Assembly: GCA_030431975.1 (NCBI GenBank)
Contig: JAUIHP010000010.1
Location: 124,001 to 188,000, forward strand
Direction: 5' to 3'
Length of the DNA: 64,000 nt
DNA from: a bacterium
GTDB lineage: Bacteria; Eisenbacteria; RBG-16-71-46; CAIMUX01
How positions within the stretch are numbered: position 1 is the stretch's first letter; the number at the start of each line of letters is the position of its first letter. The notes under the pieces are model-generated. The model worked only from the letters and a program-made list of their open reading frames with translations. It searched no databases and was not told the origin of the DNA. Shown in pieces: positions 17,342 through 26,356 of this stretch. The position numbers and the translations under genes are program-made.

Positions 17342-19219
17342 CTACTGCCGGGCCCGCCCAAGCCACTTCTGAATCTCCGGGTCATGAGGTACGAGCCGGC
17401 TCGCTTGCATCAGGAACCGACGCGCGGTATCTACCTCTCCTTCCTCCAACGCCAGGCGGCCCGTGAGCAGCAGACGCTGGGGAACGACGGGAAAGATCTC
17501 GCAGCTGGTCCGCATTTCGAGAAGGGCCTCGGACCTTCGACCCGCTTTGAAGTGCGCCTCTCCCAAACTGAAGTGGGCCTCGGCCAAATCGACCTCGTCA
17601 TCGAGCACGGCCTGGGCGAGGTCTCCGATCGGACGCGGACGAGACGAGCGAAAACGGGCCTCCCGTTGCTCCGGGTAGGGCCAGCGGTGGGTCAGGTTGA
17701 AGACACGTCGCTCGGCAATCTCCTCATCCAGAGGGGTGATCCCGGCCCGATCGATGACGGCGGCGGAGCCCAAGGCCGGACGTGCGGAGGCGGCCGAGCC
17801 GGGGATCTTGGACAAAACACTCTCCGCCGCTGCCCGCGCGATGAGTTCGGTCCCCGAAGGCTTGAGATGAAGATGCTCGTAGAACCACTCCGTGCCGGGA
17901 ATCCAGTCCGGGCTCAGCTGGCGAGGAGCGGAAACCCGCTCCGCCCGCGTGTCCTCACAAACGCGACCAATGGCGTCGACGATGGCCGACGGCGCGCGGA
18001 ATCGGATCGTGTCCAGGTCCTTGGCTTCGAGAAACGGTTGTGCAACCGAATGCGGCCACGCCGCCGAACGCCCCGTCTCTCTTGCCACGCCTTCTTCCAC
18101 GCCTTCTTGCGCGCTTTCTTGCACGCTGTCTTCCGTGCTGTCTTCCGTGCTGTCTTCCGCGCCCGCTTCGACACCTTCTTCCACGCTCGACAGGTGCGCG
18201 GCGAGCTTCGCCCTGCCGTCGTAGTAGGCGGTTTCCGCGTGCTCCGGTGACTCCGATCGGAGATCGCCAAGCACTTGAGAGGCCACCTCGATCTCGCCGG
18301 AACGAAGTCGTTCTCGAGCTTCGGCAAGGCGGGCATCCATCGCCGCAGCCTGCTCCGCGGAAACGGATTCCGAACGAACGCTTTCGAACGGGATCTGATC
18401 CCTCAGATTGGAAACGACCTCACAAAACAGGATCGGCGTCGGTTCGGTCGCCTCGACGATCGCGCGAAGGTTCGACTCGAAACCTTCCAGCGCCGATGTC
18501 CAGACCTCACTACCCTCGCGAATTTGCGTCTTCCCCACCATGGCGCCCATCAGGGTCTTTCCTTGAACGCGTTCGGGCGGACGAATCTTTCGAACGACCT
18601 CATCCAGAGCGCGCGAGATACGCAGATCCAGAATCCAACGCAACGCTCGAACCCATCCCTGGCTCTTTCCGAATGCAGCCCGACTGGCGGGACCGAGCGC
18701 TCCGTAGAACTCGTTGTGTCCCATGTAGACCAGGAAGAGGTCCGGGTCGTACTCGACCAGCTCGCGTACGAAATCGAGAACGGCATAGCTGTTCAGCGCT
18801 GTGATGCCGCAGTTGATGATCTCGAAGCGTTGCTGCGGAAGGCGGTGCTCCAAGTGGATGCGGAGCATGTTGGAGATCGATCCGTGGGTGTGCAGCGGAA
18901 AGCCCGCGGTCGTCGATCCGCCGAGGACGAAGATCCGAAACGTCTCCGGATCCTTCTCGACGTCGAAGATCTGAAACCCCGGTTTCGGCTGGATCGAAGC
19001 CATCTCGGGAGGGAAGTAGCGAAGACCAATCTCGGGATTGAGTTGGTAGGTCTCGAACTCACCCTGCGTCTCGCGGATGACCAGCGGCGGCGGCGCCGCG
19101 ACTCCGAAGAGGCGGAGGCTGAGTTCGAGAAGGACGACCAGTCCGAGGCCGAAAGCGAGCAGGATGCTGCGAATCAGCCAGAGCCGGGCACCCTGGGGGC
19201 GCGGCGTCGGACGATTCAA
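17342..19219 (-). CDS. Membrane-anchored SGNH/GDSL hydrolase with C-terminal TPR-like region
   Basis: The 625-residue protein has one N-terminal membrane segment (WLIRSILLAFGLGLVVLLEL), then SGNH hydrolase blocks: the Ser nucleophile in VLGGSTTAGFPL, an Asn block in VYMGHNEFYG and the Asp-x-x-His-like HLHLKPSGTELIA. Between them is a helical region and a low-complexity acidic stretch (EDSTEDSTEDSVQ) built on a 12-bp repeat. The last 130 residues look like TPR helices (LAEAHFSLGEAHFKAGRRSE). Such enzymes act on acyl groups of lipids or polysaccharides. Its start overlaps the aminotransferase stop by 4 nt, so it is the second gene of an operon. Confidence 0.8.
   Translation of the reverse strand: MNRPTPRPQGARLWLIRSILLAFGLGLVVLLELSLRLFGVAAPPPLVIRETQGEFETYQLNPEIGLRYFPPEMASIQPKPGFQIFDVEKDPETFRIFVLGGSTTAGFPLHTHGSISNMLRIHLEHRLPQQRFEIINCGITALNSYAVLDFVRELVEYDPDLFLVYMGHNEFYGALGPASRAAFGKSQGWVRALRWILDLRISRALDEVVRKIRPPERVQGKTLMGAMVGKTQIREGSEVWTSALEGFESNLRAIVEATEPTPILFCEVVSNLRDQIPFESVRSESVSAEQAAAMDARLAEARERLRSGEIEVASQVLGDLRSESPEHAETAYYDGRAKLAAHLSSVEEGVEAGAEDSTEDSTEDSVQESAQEGVEEGVARETGRSAAWPHSVAQPFLEAKDLDTIRFRAPSAIVDAIGRVCEDTRAERVSAPRQLSPDWIPGTEWFYEHLHLKPSGTELIARAAAESVLSKIPGSAASARPALGSAAVIDRAGITPLDEEIAERRVFNLTHRWPYPEQREARFRSSRPRPIGDLAQAVLDDEVDLAEAHFSLGEAHFKAGRRSEALLEMRTSCEIFPVVPQRLLLTGRLALEEGEVDTARRFLMQASRLVPHDPEIQKWLGRARQ
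18125..18160. repeat. 12-bp tandem repeat in the SGNH hydrolase gene
   Basis: Three copies of GCTGTCTTCCGT (last base of the third differs) at 18125, 18137 and 18149, with degenerate copies on both sides. The array is in frame and encodes the Ser/Thr/Glu/Asp linker between the hydrolase blocks. Confidence 0.85.
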
Positions 19220-20388
19220 GGACGTAGCCCGGCCTCTTCCAGGTAGTTCCCGATTCGCTCGAGCGCCTTCTCGATGTTCTCGATCGAGTTGGCGTACGAG
19301 AACCGAAGGTAGCCGTCACCACCGGCGCCGAAAGCCGTCCCTGAAAGACACGCCACGCCGGCTTTCTCCAACAGGTCCGAAGCCAGCTGCTTGGAACTGA
19401 TCGGCAGATCGGCAACGCTGGGGAACGCGTAGAACGCACCGCGCGGAGTCTTGCAGCGGAAACCCGGAAGTTGATTCAGTCCTTCCACGATGACATCCCG
19501 ACGGCGACGGAACTCGGCGACCATGGTGTCGACGTCGTCCTGCGGTCCTTCCAGTGCTTTCATTCCCGCCCGCTGTACGAAGACGTTGGTGCAGGAGTTC
19601 GAGTTCGTCATGAGCCGCGTGACGTGGGCCGCCAATTCCGGATTCATGACCCCGTAGCCGAGCCGCCACCCGGTCATTGCATAGGTCTTGGAGAATCCGT
19701 CGAGAATGATCGTCTTCTCTTTCAGTCCGGCGAAGGATGCGATCGAGTGATGGTCCCCTTCGTAGAGGATCCGTGAGTAGATCTCATCGGAAAGGATGTG
19801 GAGGTCGCGATCGCGAACGAGGTCGGCGATGGCCGCAAGCTCGTCCCGACCGATTCCCCCGCCCGTCGGATTGGCCGGAGAGTTGAGAATGAGAAACCGC
19901 GTCTTGTCGGTGATCAGTGAAGCGAGCTCGTCGACATCGACGGAAAAGTCATTCTCTTCACGCAGCCGCAGAGGCACCGGCTTCGCTCCGAGGAAGTCCA
20001 CCATGGACTCGTAGATCGGAAACGCCGGATCCGGGAAGATGACCTCGTCCCCTTCTTCGACACAGGCGAGAAGCGGGAAGAAGATGATCGGCTTGGCGCC
20101 GGGAGTGACGACGACGTTTTCCGGCCCGTAGTCCAAGTCCCGGGTTCGGGAAACGTAGTCGGCGATCGTTTGACGAACTTCGGGAAGTCCGGCCGAAGGA
20201 CCGTAGTGGGTGTACCCACCGCGCAACGCCTCGACGGCGGCGTCACAGATGAACTTTGGTGTGTCGAAATCGGGTTCACCGATTTCCAAGTGAACGACGT
20301 CCTTGCCCTGAGCCTCGAGCGCGCGAGCTCGCGCCAAGACCTCGAAGGCGGTTTCCGTCCCGAGCCGTTCCATGCGTTTTGCGTACAT
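19216..20388 (-). CDS. Class I/II pyridoxal-phosphate aminotransferase (AspC-like)
   Basis: A fold-type I aminotransferase of about 390 residues. Recognisable blocks are HLEIGEPDFDTP, YTHYGPSAGLPEVRQ, NSPANPTGGG, the aspartate that contacts the cofactor in LSDEIYSRILYEG, the Schiff-base Lys in DGFSKTYAMTGWRLGYG, and the substrate Arg in GYLRFSYANS. It most resembles aspartate/aromatic aminotransferases; the exact amino acid cannot be assigned from sequence. The ATG at 20388 is preferred (GGGGGA just upstream); a TTG at 20415 is in frame. It is co-transcribed with the SGNH gene (4-nt overlap). Confidence 0.92.
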   Translation of the reverse strand: MYAKRMERLGTETAFEVLARARALEAQGKDVVHLEIGEPDFDTPKFICDAAVEALRGGYTHYGPSAGLPEVRQTIADYVSRTRDLDYGPENVVVTPGAKPIIFFPLLACVEEGDEVIFPDPAFPIYESMVDFLGAKPVPLRLREENDFSVDVDELASLITDKTRFLILNSPANPTGGGIGRDELAAIADLVRDRDLHILSDEIYSRILYEGDHHSIASFAGLKEKTIILDGFSKTYAMTGWRLGYGVMNPELAAHVTRLMTNSNSCTNVFVQRAGMKALEGPQDDVDTMVAEFRRRRDVIVEGLNQLPGFRCKTPRGAFYAFPSVADLPISSKQLASDLLEKAGVACLSGTAFGAGGDGYLRFSYANSIENIEKALERIGNYLEEAGLRP

Positions 20389-20539
20389 CGTTCCCCCAAA
20401 CGGAAGTAGGTCCAAGCCGAGCGAAGTCTAGCGTGGATGATTCATGAAGGTCTACTGCGGTAACGACTCCACCCCTGCAGGCTTCAGCCGGGTGCACCAA
20501 GGGCTTCCGGGCAAATCGCGGAGATCGGAAGGCAAGACG

Positions 20540-21937
20540 CTATCTTTGGAGCACTCCGTCTCGCGCCTCCGACGCCCGGTCGCGAGCCAATCTGCAGACC
20601 GCCTCCGCTACCCCCGTTGGAGACGTCAGCGACAGAGTATCGATCCGCAGGACACGATCGCGGTGACGGGAAAAGTAACGCAGACAAAGCCAGACCTCAG
20701 CCGGCCGGAGCCGACGTTCCAGGGCATGCTCCGGCGCTGAGTCCGGTTGGTCCGCAAGTTCGGGCTCCATTAGGCGCTGAAGTATGGATTCCACCTCGTC
20801 CGGATGGGTGTTCTCCGCCACAGTGAGCAGGGTGCCTTCATCCGGGCCCATCAGCACGATGACGGAGTGAACCTCGTCTGAGTCGGGCGTGACATAGATC
20901 AAAGGCCAGACCCACTCTGCGGGAAACCGCTCCGGCCGGTGGATCTCTACCTGCACATTCCAGGAAGGGGACTCGTCCGTGATCGTGCGATGTTCGAGGA
21001 CCAGAGCCTCGAGTTCACTGGACAGTTCCTGCCACTCGACGCCGCGGACCTGGGAAAGCATCTCCTCCCGCTTCGTCGGTTCCGGAGGCAGGTCACGGAA
21101 GTGCTCGGAGAGGCGGCGCTTCAAATTGCTGCTCTTTCCAACATACAGAGAGACTCCGTACGAATCGGTGAGACGGTAGACTCCGCTGCACTCCGGAGCG
21201 GAGTCGATATGCGCACGGTCGAAACGGAAATCACTCCAGTCCAGGGCACGGGACTCGAGGAGCTCCACGCGGCGCCTTTCCACTTCGTCCCAGTCCCAGC
21301 GCGGGCAAGTCTCGAGGATGTGATCGAGGAGGCCCGCGAGGGCCCGAAGCGGACCCTCTCCTTCGAGCGAGAGTGGGCCCACGCCCCAACGTTCCACGAG
21401 ACGTTCGAGTTGGCTCTGGTCGTTCACGGCGTCGGGTGTGACTCCCTCCTGCCGGAGCAATACTCGTGACCAGGCCAGAAGATCCAGGAACGGTTCGGGT
21501 GGTTCCCCGCACGCCCAGAGACGATCCATCCGCCGAAGCCAACGGGAGGCAATGGCGGGCTGAACGGAAGCCCAGGGGTGGGACCACAAGCGACCCGGAG
21601 GCGGCGTCTCTTCACTGAGCGCGACAACGTCGGTAAGCCCGCTGCCCTGGGTCCAGAGCGCCGTGTGAACCCGGACTCCCTGGCCGTCATTGGATTTTTC
21701 GAACCACGCCAGTCGAACCGGTTCCCGCAGTGGGGAGTGCACCTCACGTGGACGCAGACTCCAGCCTTCCCCTGTCTCGGAAAAACGCGGGTCGCTTCCA
21801 ACGACAGCTCGGACGAGGTGAGCTGTGGCCGGTCCCTTGGAAGTCAGCTTGAGGGCCTTCTCGGCGATCTCCTCGGGCGTCCAGGGGCGGTCGGAGTCCG
21901 CCATGTTCCTTGCCAGCAAGTCGAGGAGTTCACTCAT
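20540..21937 (-). CDS. HTH (HARE-like) plus GIY-YIG nuclease domain protein
   Basis: The 465-residue protein has two recognisable parts. Residues 18-62 (WTPEEIAEKALKLTSKGPAT, then RAVVGSDPRFSE and GWSLR) look like a winged HARE-HTH of the kind found in restriction enzymes and RNA polymerase delta. Residues 250-330 are a GIY-YIG nuclease: GVY at 252-254, YVG at 265-267, Arg/Lys-rich NLKRRLSEHF, the metal-binding Glu310 in SELEALVLEH and Asn327. All catalytic positions are present. There is no UvrC-type RNase H half, so it is not UvrC. The middle and C-terminal parts are unknown. The ATG at 21937 is chosen; the upstream frame overlaps the neighbour. Role (DNA repair, restriction or defence) is inference. 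Confidence 0.75.
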   Translation of the reverse strand: MSELLDLLARNMADSDRPWTPEEIAEKALKLTSKGPATAHLVRAVVGSDPRFSETGEGWSLRPREVHSPLREPVRLAWFEKSNDGQGVRVHTALWTQGSGLTDVVALSEETPPPGRLWSHPWASVQPAIASRWLRRMDRLWACGEPPEPFLDLLAWSRVLLRQEGVTPDAVNDQSQLERLVERWGVGPLSLEGEGPLRALAGLLDHILETCPRWDWDEVERRRVELLESRALDWSDFRFDRAHIDSAPECSGVYRLTDSYGVSLYVGKSSNLKRRLSEHFRDLPPEPTKREEMLSQVRGVEWQELSSELEALVLEHRTITDESPSWNVQVEIHRPERFPAEWVWPLIYVTPDSDEVHSVIVLMGPDEGTLLTVAENTHPDEVESILQRLMEPELADQPDSAPEHALERRLRPAEVWLCLRYFSRHRDRVLRIDTLSLTSPTGVAEAVCRLARDRASEARDGVLQR

Positions 21938-21980
21938 GCCGCAGAGAGTAGCACGAGGAAGGTCAGCACGGATGTGAGCC

Positions 21981-24494
21981 TCACAACGAAAACCGAACCC
22001 GCGATTCCATGCGCCATCGGCTCTCGGGGGACAGGCTCCACAGGACGTCGCAGTCGACATCCCATCCGTTCCGACGGACTACACCGGAGCCGTGAAGGTG
22101 GAAGCTTCCGCCCGACGCCGAAAAGGGTCGGCCGTCGAATCCCAACGGATCGAGCGAGACCCGCCGATCCTTCGGTCCGCGTACTTCGATCCCGCCGGCA
22201 CGGAGTTCGATGGCGGAGATGTCGACCCGAGTCCAAACCCCGATCCAGGAGTGAAGCCGTTGGCTCTCTCCCCGAACCTGTCCGCGGGCTCCCGCCTCTG
22301 CTCCGGCCACGGACCGGACCCAGTGAAGCCGGCCGTACCACGTGCGCAGCATCGTAAGGTTACCATCGCGGCGACGACCGCTCTTCCGCAGCCGCGCGCG
22401 TACTCCCAACGCGTTCCCTTCACGTCGCGTCAGAACATCCATACCAAGGTCCCGGGACTCGACGGCGTCGGGAAGCTGCAACAGTGAGGACGCCTCGTCC
22501 ATCTTTGACTTCTTCCATCTCCAATTCAGGGAAACGTGGGGCGGCGACCACCCCGAACCCTCGACCATTCGTTCGCGAGTCAAAGTGGCGACGAGACTCC
22601 GGTCGAAGACAAGTGCGCTTCGTTCCCGCAGATCGAGCGATCGCGTCGAGCCCCAACGCTCCGTGGTGCTCATCCGCCAGCGTACCCCTCGGGCTTCGAC
22701 CAGATGCTTTCCGCGGACGAATCGGGACGACTGAAGACTGTCGTGAAAACCGATTTCCGATCCGTTTTGTTGAACGGCAACGAAGCCGCCGGATTCGTCT
22801 CCCATTCTCAGGCCAAGGCGAAGTCGTCCGACCGACCGCACGAGGTCCACGCCTTCGCGGTCCGCGGACCAGCGCCATCGCGCCGTTCGTCCCTGAAGCA
22901 TCCATGCCTTTGAGCGCCGCCTTGACGAAACGGTGCGATCGAGCCACCCCCGGCCCCGGGCGAATCCGTATCGAAACACCCAGGAGTTCTCACCATAACT
23001 CCAAAGCCATTGACCTCTGCCGTCGGTCCATGGGCGGGCTTGATCGACGTCGAGCCGAACCTCGAGCCGCCCGGCTTCGGTTTCCTGGGCGAAGCGCGCC
23101 GACCACTGCGGGGCAACCGTGGAACGGCGGCGAGTCTCGACGAACCCTCTCCCTTCCCCGCGAACGTCTCCATCGATCGGCTCGCGCGTGAACGTTTCGT
23201 CACTTCGAACGACCATGTAAGGAAGGAGAGCTCGCGACCACGAACTTTGCGCAGCCCCTTGCATCGTCAATTGCGCCGGCCCTCGCGTTTCCCCCCCTAC
23301 CTCTTCATCCACCCTCTCACGCTCCGTGCGGCCCAGAGCCTCCGTCCACGCGAGGTACTCCGCCGCAACCTCGGAAGAGTCCACGTCAACGACGGAGCGA
23401 ACCACGATCGGAAGCTGAAGATCTGGGCTGGCGGTGATGGACCGGGCGGTGTCTTGGCTTCGGTCTGGCTCATCGAACGCCGGTTCTTCCTCCCAAACTT
23501 CGAGACTGTCGGGAACGATCCAAGGCTCCTCCTCGAGGTCGAGGGTCCGTTCGTCCGCATCGAGATCGCGGAGTTCCAGATTGTCCAGTTCGCTCTCCCG
23601 TCCGTTCTTGAGTTCCAGTCCGTTCTCCCGTCCGTTCTCCCGTCCGTTCTCCCGTCCGTTTTCCCGTCCGTTCTTCGGCTCGTTCTCCGGCTCCCGGGTC
23701 TTCGACCAGACCAGACCCAGCCCTCGGGAAGGTGGGAGTGAGGCATAGGACTCTTCCCACACCTCCACCCCAATCCCCCGGCCCGAACCCAGCTGGGCTC
23801 GCCAGCGTCGACGCCCGGGTTCCAGAGACAGCCCGAGCTCGAGCCGCCTCCATGGGTTCCACTCCAGTCGGACTCTGCCGGTGGCCGCTTCGGTCCCCTC
23901 CTCCCAAATCCGCAGAAGATGAAGTCGCGTTCGGTGCGACAGCTTCCCGGACCACTCCACCGCAATGGTCCGACCGGACGGGATCCCGATCCCAAGTGCG
24001 TCGCGTTGAAGAACCCGCCCGACTCCGCCCAGGATCGAAAAGCGCCATCCGAGATGGAGCCCGCATCCGTACTGACCCAAAAGACCTTCGGTTGCCGCGC
24101 CCACCGTCGCCGTCGTGATTCGAGCGTCGAGCGCGGCTTCGAACCCGCCGAACCGACGGCCGCCCCCGAGCACAAACTCCTGATACCCACCGGTCGAAAG
24201 CTGACCTGCGTGCACGTGAGTGACGTCTGTGCGATAGCGGACTCGGTCGATGCGAAGTCCCGGCCAGGAAAAGGGTTGCTCGACTTCCAGACGCAGACCG
24301 GGTTGCGCATCGACTTCAGAGGGGCGCCACCACTCGAAGGCCGCAAGTGCGGGACTGACCGTAACCAGCAGCCCAAGGACAAGCAGGCCCGCTACTGTCG
24401 CCGCGGAATTCCGAGGCAGCCAAAGTCGGATCGCGGCCGGGGTTACGGCCGGGGTTACGGCCGCGATCACGGCCGGGATTGCAGCTGGAATCAC
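21981..24494 (-). CDS. Large exported beta-rich protein, possible outer-membrane protein
   Basis: The 837-residue protein overlaps the preceding lamin-tail gene by 4 nt (GTGA). It has a late signal peptide (VAGLLVLGLLVTVSPALAAF) preceded by an Ala/Pro/Val repeat segment. The mature part alternates hydrophobic and charged residues with many Trp, Arg and Gly, suggesting beta-barrel strands (FVLGGGRRFGGFEAALDARI; last strand WRMESRVRFSL). A charged linker near residue 270 contains GREN tetrapeptide repeats. No known family is recognised. The pairing with a surface lamin-tail protein suggests an envelope assembly. Confidence 0.65.
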   Translation of the reverse strand: MIPAAIPAVIAAVTPAVTPAAIRLWLPRNSAATVAGLLVLGLLVTVSPALAAFEWWRPSEVDAQPGLRLEVEQPFSWPGLRIDRVRYRTDVTHVHAGQLSTGGYQEFVLGGGRRFGGFEAALDARITTATVGAATEGLLGQYGCGLHLGWRFSILGGVGRVLQRDALGIGIPSGRTIAVEWSGKLSHRTRLHLLRIWEEGTEAATGRVRLEWNPWRRLELGLSLEPGRRRWRAQLGSGRGIGVEVWEESYASLPPSRGLGLVWSKTREPENEPKNGRENGRENGRENGRENGLELKNGRESELDNLELRDLDADERTLDLEEEPWIVPDSLEVWEEEPAFDEPDRSQDTARSITASPDLQLPIVVRSVVDVDSSEVAAEYLAWTEALGRTERERVDEEVGGETRGPAQLTMQGAAQSSWSRALLPYMVVRSDETFTREPIDGDVRGEGRGFVETRRRSTVAPQWSARFAQETEAGRLEVRLDVDQARPWTDGRGQWLWSYGENSWVFRYGFARGRGWLDRTVSSRRRSKAWMLQGRTARWRWSADREGVDLVRSVGRLRLGLRMGDESGGFVAVQQNGSEIGFHDSLQSSRFVRGKHLVEARGVRWRMSTTERWGSTRSLDLRERSALVFDRSLVATLTRERMVEGSGWSPPHVSLNWRWKKSKMDEASSLLQLPDAVESRDLGMDVLTRREGNALGVRARLRKSGRRRDGNLTMLRTWYGRLHWVRSVAGAEAGARGQVRGESQRLHSWIGVWTRVDISAIELRAGGIEVRGPKDRRVSLDPLGFDGRPFSASGGSFHLHGSGVVRRNGWDVDCDVLWSLSPESRWRMESRVRFSL
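23620..23679. repeat. 12-bp tandem repeat encoding GREN units
   Basis: CCGTTCTCCCGT starts at 23620, 23632, 23644 and 23656 (one mismatch), with a partial copy at 23668. On the minus strand it encodes Gly-Arg-Glu-Asn repeats in the linker of the large exported protein. Confidence 0.95.
24434..24493. repeat. 12-bp tandem repeat at the 5' end of the same gene
   Basis: CGGCCGGGGTTA at 24434 and 24446, followed by CGGCCGCGATCA at 24458, CGGCCGGGATTG at 24470 and a diverged copy at 24482. It encodes the Pro-Ala-Val-Thr/Ile-rich residues 1-20, ahead of the hydrophobic signal segment. Confidence 0.9.
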
Positions 24495-26176
24495 GGTCCG
24501 ACGATGACGGTCTGTCGCTCCGTCCGGCGGCCCGATCCTGACTGCGCTTCCAGCTCGAGAAGGTAGAGGCCCGGATCAACCCAGCTCCCACCCGCGTCCC
24601 GTCCATCCCAACGCACGCGGCTCCCCTGCGTCGGCCTCCGAACCTCCCGGACAAGTCGACCGGAGGCGTCATGCACACGAAGCAGTACACCGTGACTTCC
24701 GGGCGGAATCTCCAACCAGAGCCCGTCCGGATTCTGTCGTAAAGAAAACCAGCGGGAGTCGGGGGCGGCCGGAGCGACCTTCCCGTCGGTGGATCCGGGC
24801 GTTCCGCCCGCATGTTCGTTGTCCAGAACCCAGGCATCGAAAGGATCGGCCGAACCGCCTTGCGGGAGGCGAACCCAGGACTTGCCGGTCTGTGCGGTCC
24901 CGTAGACGGCCCAGTCCCGGAGATGACCTTCCGCATCAAAAAGAAAGAGGGAGTCCGCGACACCGAAAGCGTCGGCCCGGTCGTTGAGCGATAGCCAGCC
25001 CTGCACCGGGAGCGTCGCGACCTCTGCGGCATCGGCCAGCACTTGCAACCCAGGGGGCCGGGAAGCGGTCGAGTCGACGACGACGCGTTGCCCGCCGGCG
25101 TCTTCCATCCACCAGCCGGACAAATCCACTCTGTTATTCAGTCGCAGCTCGACCCACTCCGAACCGCCGGCCGCGGGCTTGGGGTGGATCTCGGTGAGTT
25201 CGACCGGACCGGGAGACCGGGCGACTCGGAGCGTGTCCCGGTTGTTGGCAGGATCTTCGTCCGCACGTCCATCGACGGCAGCGGTGACAAGAGCCCAATC
25301 GGATCCGGAATCGATCGCGGCCGCCACCTCATACGGCCGGATCTCCCCCGCCGGCAAAGGTGACTCCCCCAATGGAACATGGGCGCCATTGACCGAGACC
25401 GCCACCTCGGTAAGGTCCGCGTCTTCCGCTCCCAGGTTGATCAGAATGAGTCGGACCGGTGTTTCCGTATCCGTCCCGGTGAGGGGAAAGAGCCGTCCTG
25501 ATCTCGGCTGCAACTCGACAGCCAGATCGTGCCGTGCAACGTTCCTGCGTCCCGGTGTCGGTAGGCGACCGCCAAAGTCTGCCCGGTTGTCGTCGCGATC
25601 GGTCTCGTCACCCCGTGCCAGTGACCAACCGGAGGGCACCGTCCCGGCAGGATCCCCTTCGTAGAGGCCCTCGGGAAGTCCCTCCCCCCATCCGACCCGG
25701 TCCAGAGTCAGTTCGTACTTCCGAAGCCGCAGGGCATCGGGGCCATTCTGCAGCCCGAGACGCACCTCCTCGTCGACCGCATGGTCTTCCCGTTCGCCAA
25801 TGACCCAAGGAATCCCCGGTTCCAGCCAGGCGCCGGGAGTCCCCGCCCAGATCTCCCGCCACTCTCCACCGTCCGACCCGTTGCCGAAGTCCAGAAACAG
25901 CCCTTCGATGGGTGCAGGCCAGGGGCCGACGTTTAGGAGTTCGACCCACTCCCTGCCGGTATCGGGCCCGTCCGGGTCGTAATGGACTTCGTTGATGAGG
26001 ATCTGCGCCCGAGCCGTCCTACTGTCCCAAACCGCGAGCAGAGACCCGCAGACCAGTCCGACCCAGGCCAATCCGACTAGGGCGCGGATCGCAGCAGAGA
26101 ACGCGAGACCAACGAACACACCGGTGACGTCAGGGCAGCGCAAGAAACGGAGGGGTCGATTTAGGGTCGTCGCCAT
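24491..26176 (-). CDS. Secreted protein with two lamin-tail domains and FlgD-like C-terminus
   Basis: The 561-residue protein has an N-terminal hydrophobic export signal, a first lamin tail domain (QILINEVHYDPDGPDTGREW), a CARDB-like middle (PVRLILINLGAEDADLTEVA), a second lamin-tail-like domain (ELTEIHPKPAAGGSEWVELR) and a C-terminal FlgD Ig-like domain: VLLRVHDASGRLVREV, RVRWDGRDAGGSWVDPGLYL. That last domain is the type used as a sorting or anchoring signal by FCB-group bacteria. It is followed by the barrel-like gene with a 4-nt overlap. Confidence 0.85.
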   Translation of the reverse strand: MATTLNRPLRFLRCPDVTGVFVGLAFSAAIRALVGLAWVGLVCGSLLAVWDSRTARAQILINEVHYDPDGPDTGREWVELLNVGPWPAPIEGLFLDFGNGSDGGEWREIWAGTPGAWLEPGIPWVIGEREDHAVDEEVRLGLQNGPDALRLRKYELTLDRVGWGEGLPEGLYEGDPAGTVPSGWSLARGDETDRDDNRADFGGRLPTPGRRNVARHDLAVELQPRSGRLFPLTGTDTETPVRLILINLGAEDADLTEVAVSVNGAHVPLGESPLPAGEIRPYEVAAAIDSGSDWALVTAAVDGRADEDPANNRDTLRVARSPGPVELTEIHPKPAAGGSEWVELRLNNRVDLSGWWMEDAGGQRVVVDSTASRPPGLQVLADAAEVATLPVQGWLSLNDRADAFGVADSLFLFDAEGHLRDWAVYGTAQTGKSWVRLPQGGSADPFDAWVLDNEHAGGTPGSTDGKVAPAAPDSRWFSLRQNPDGLWLEIPPGSHGVLLRVHDASGRLVREVRRPTQGSRVRWDGRDAGGSWVDPGLYLLELEAQSGSGRRTERQTVIVGP

Positions 26177-26230
26177 ACCCCGAGCATTGCGAGATCCGTG
26201 CCGACGAAGTACGAGCGGACGACTTCACGT

Positions 26231-26307
26231 CGGTTCCGGGTCCTGGACGGTCCACGCGGGTTCCGGGTCAGGGGCGGTCCGCGCGGGTTCCGGGTCAGGC
26301 GTTTCGG
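26231..26307. repeat. 27-bp direct repeat, about 2.8 copies, intergenic
   Basis: Units begin at 26231 (26 bp), 26257 (27 bp) and 26284 (partial), each with CGGGTTCCGGGTCA-type cores and GCGGTCCGCG-type ends. A shorter 10-bp repeat (GTGACGCCGG/GTGACGTCGG) follows at 26327-26346. The stretch lies between the VWA gene stop and the lamin-tail gene start and appears non-coding. Confidence 0.8.
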
Positions 26308-26356
26308 GTTTGGAAGATGACGTCGGGTGACGCCGGGTGACGTCGGATTCCGTGGC

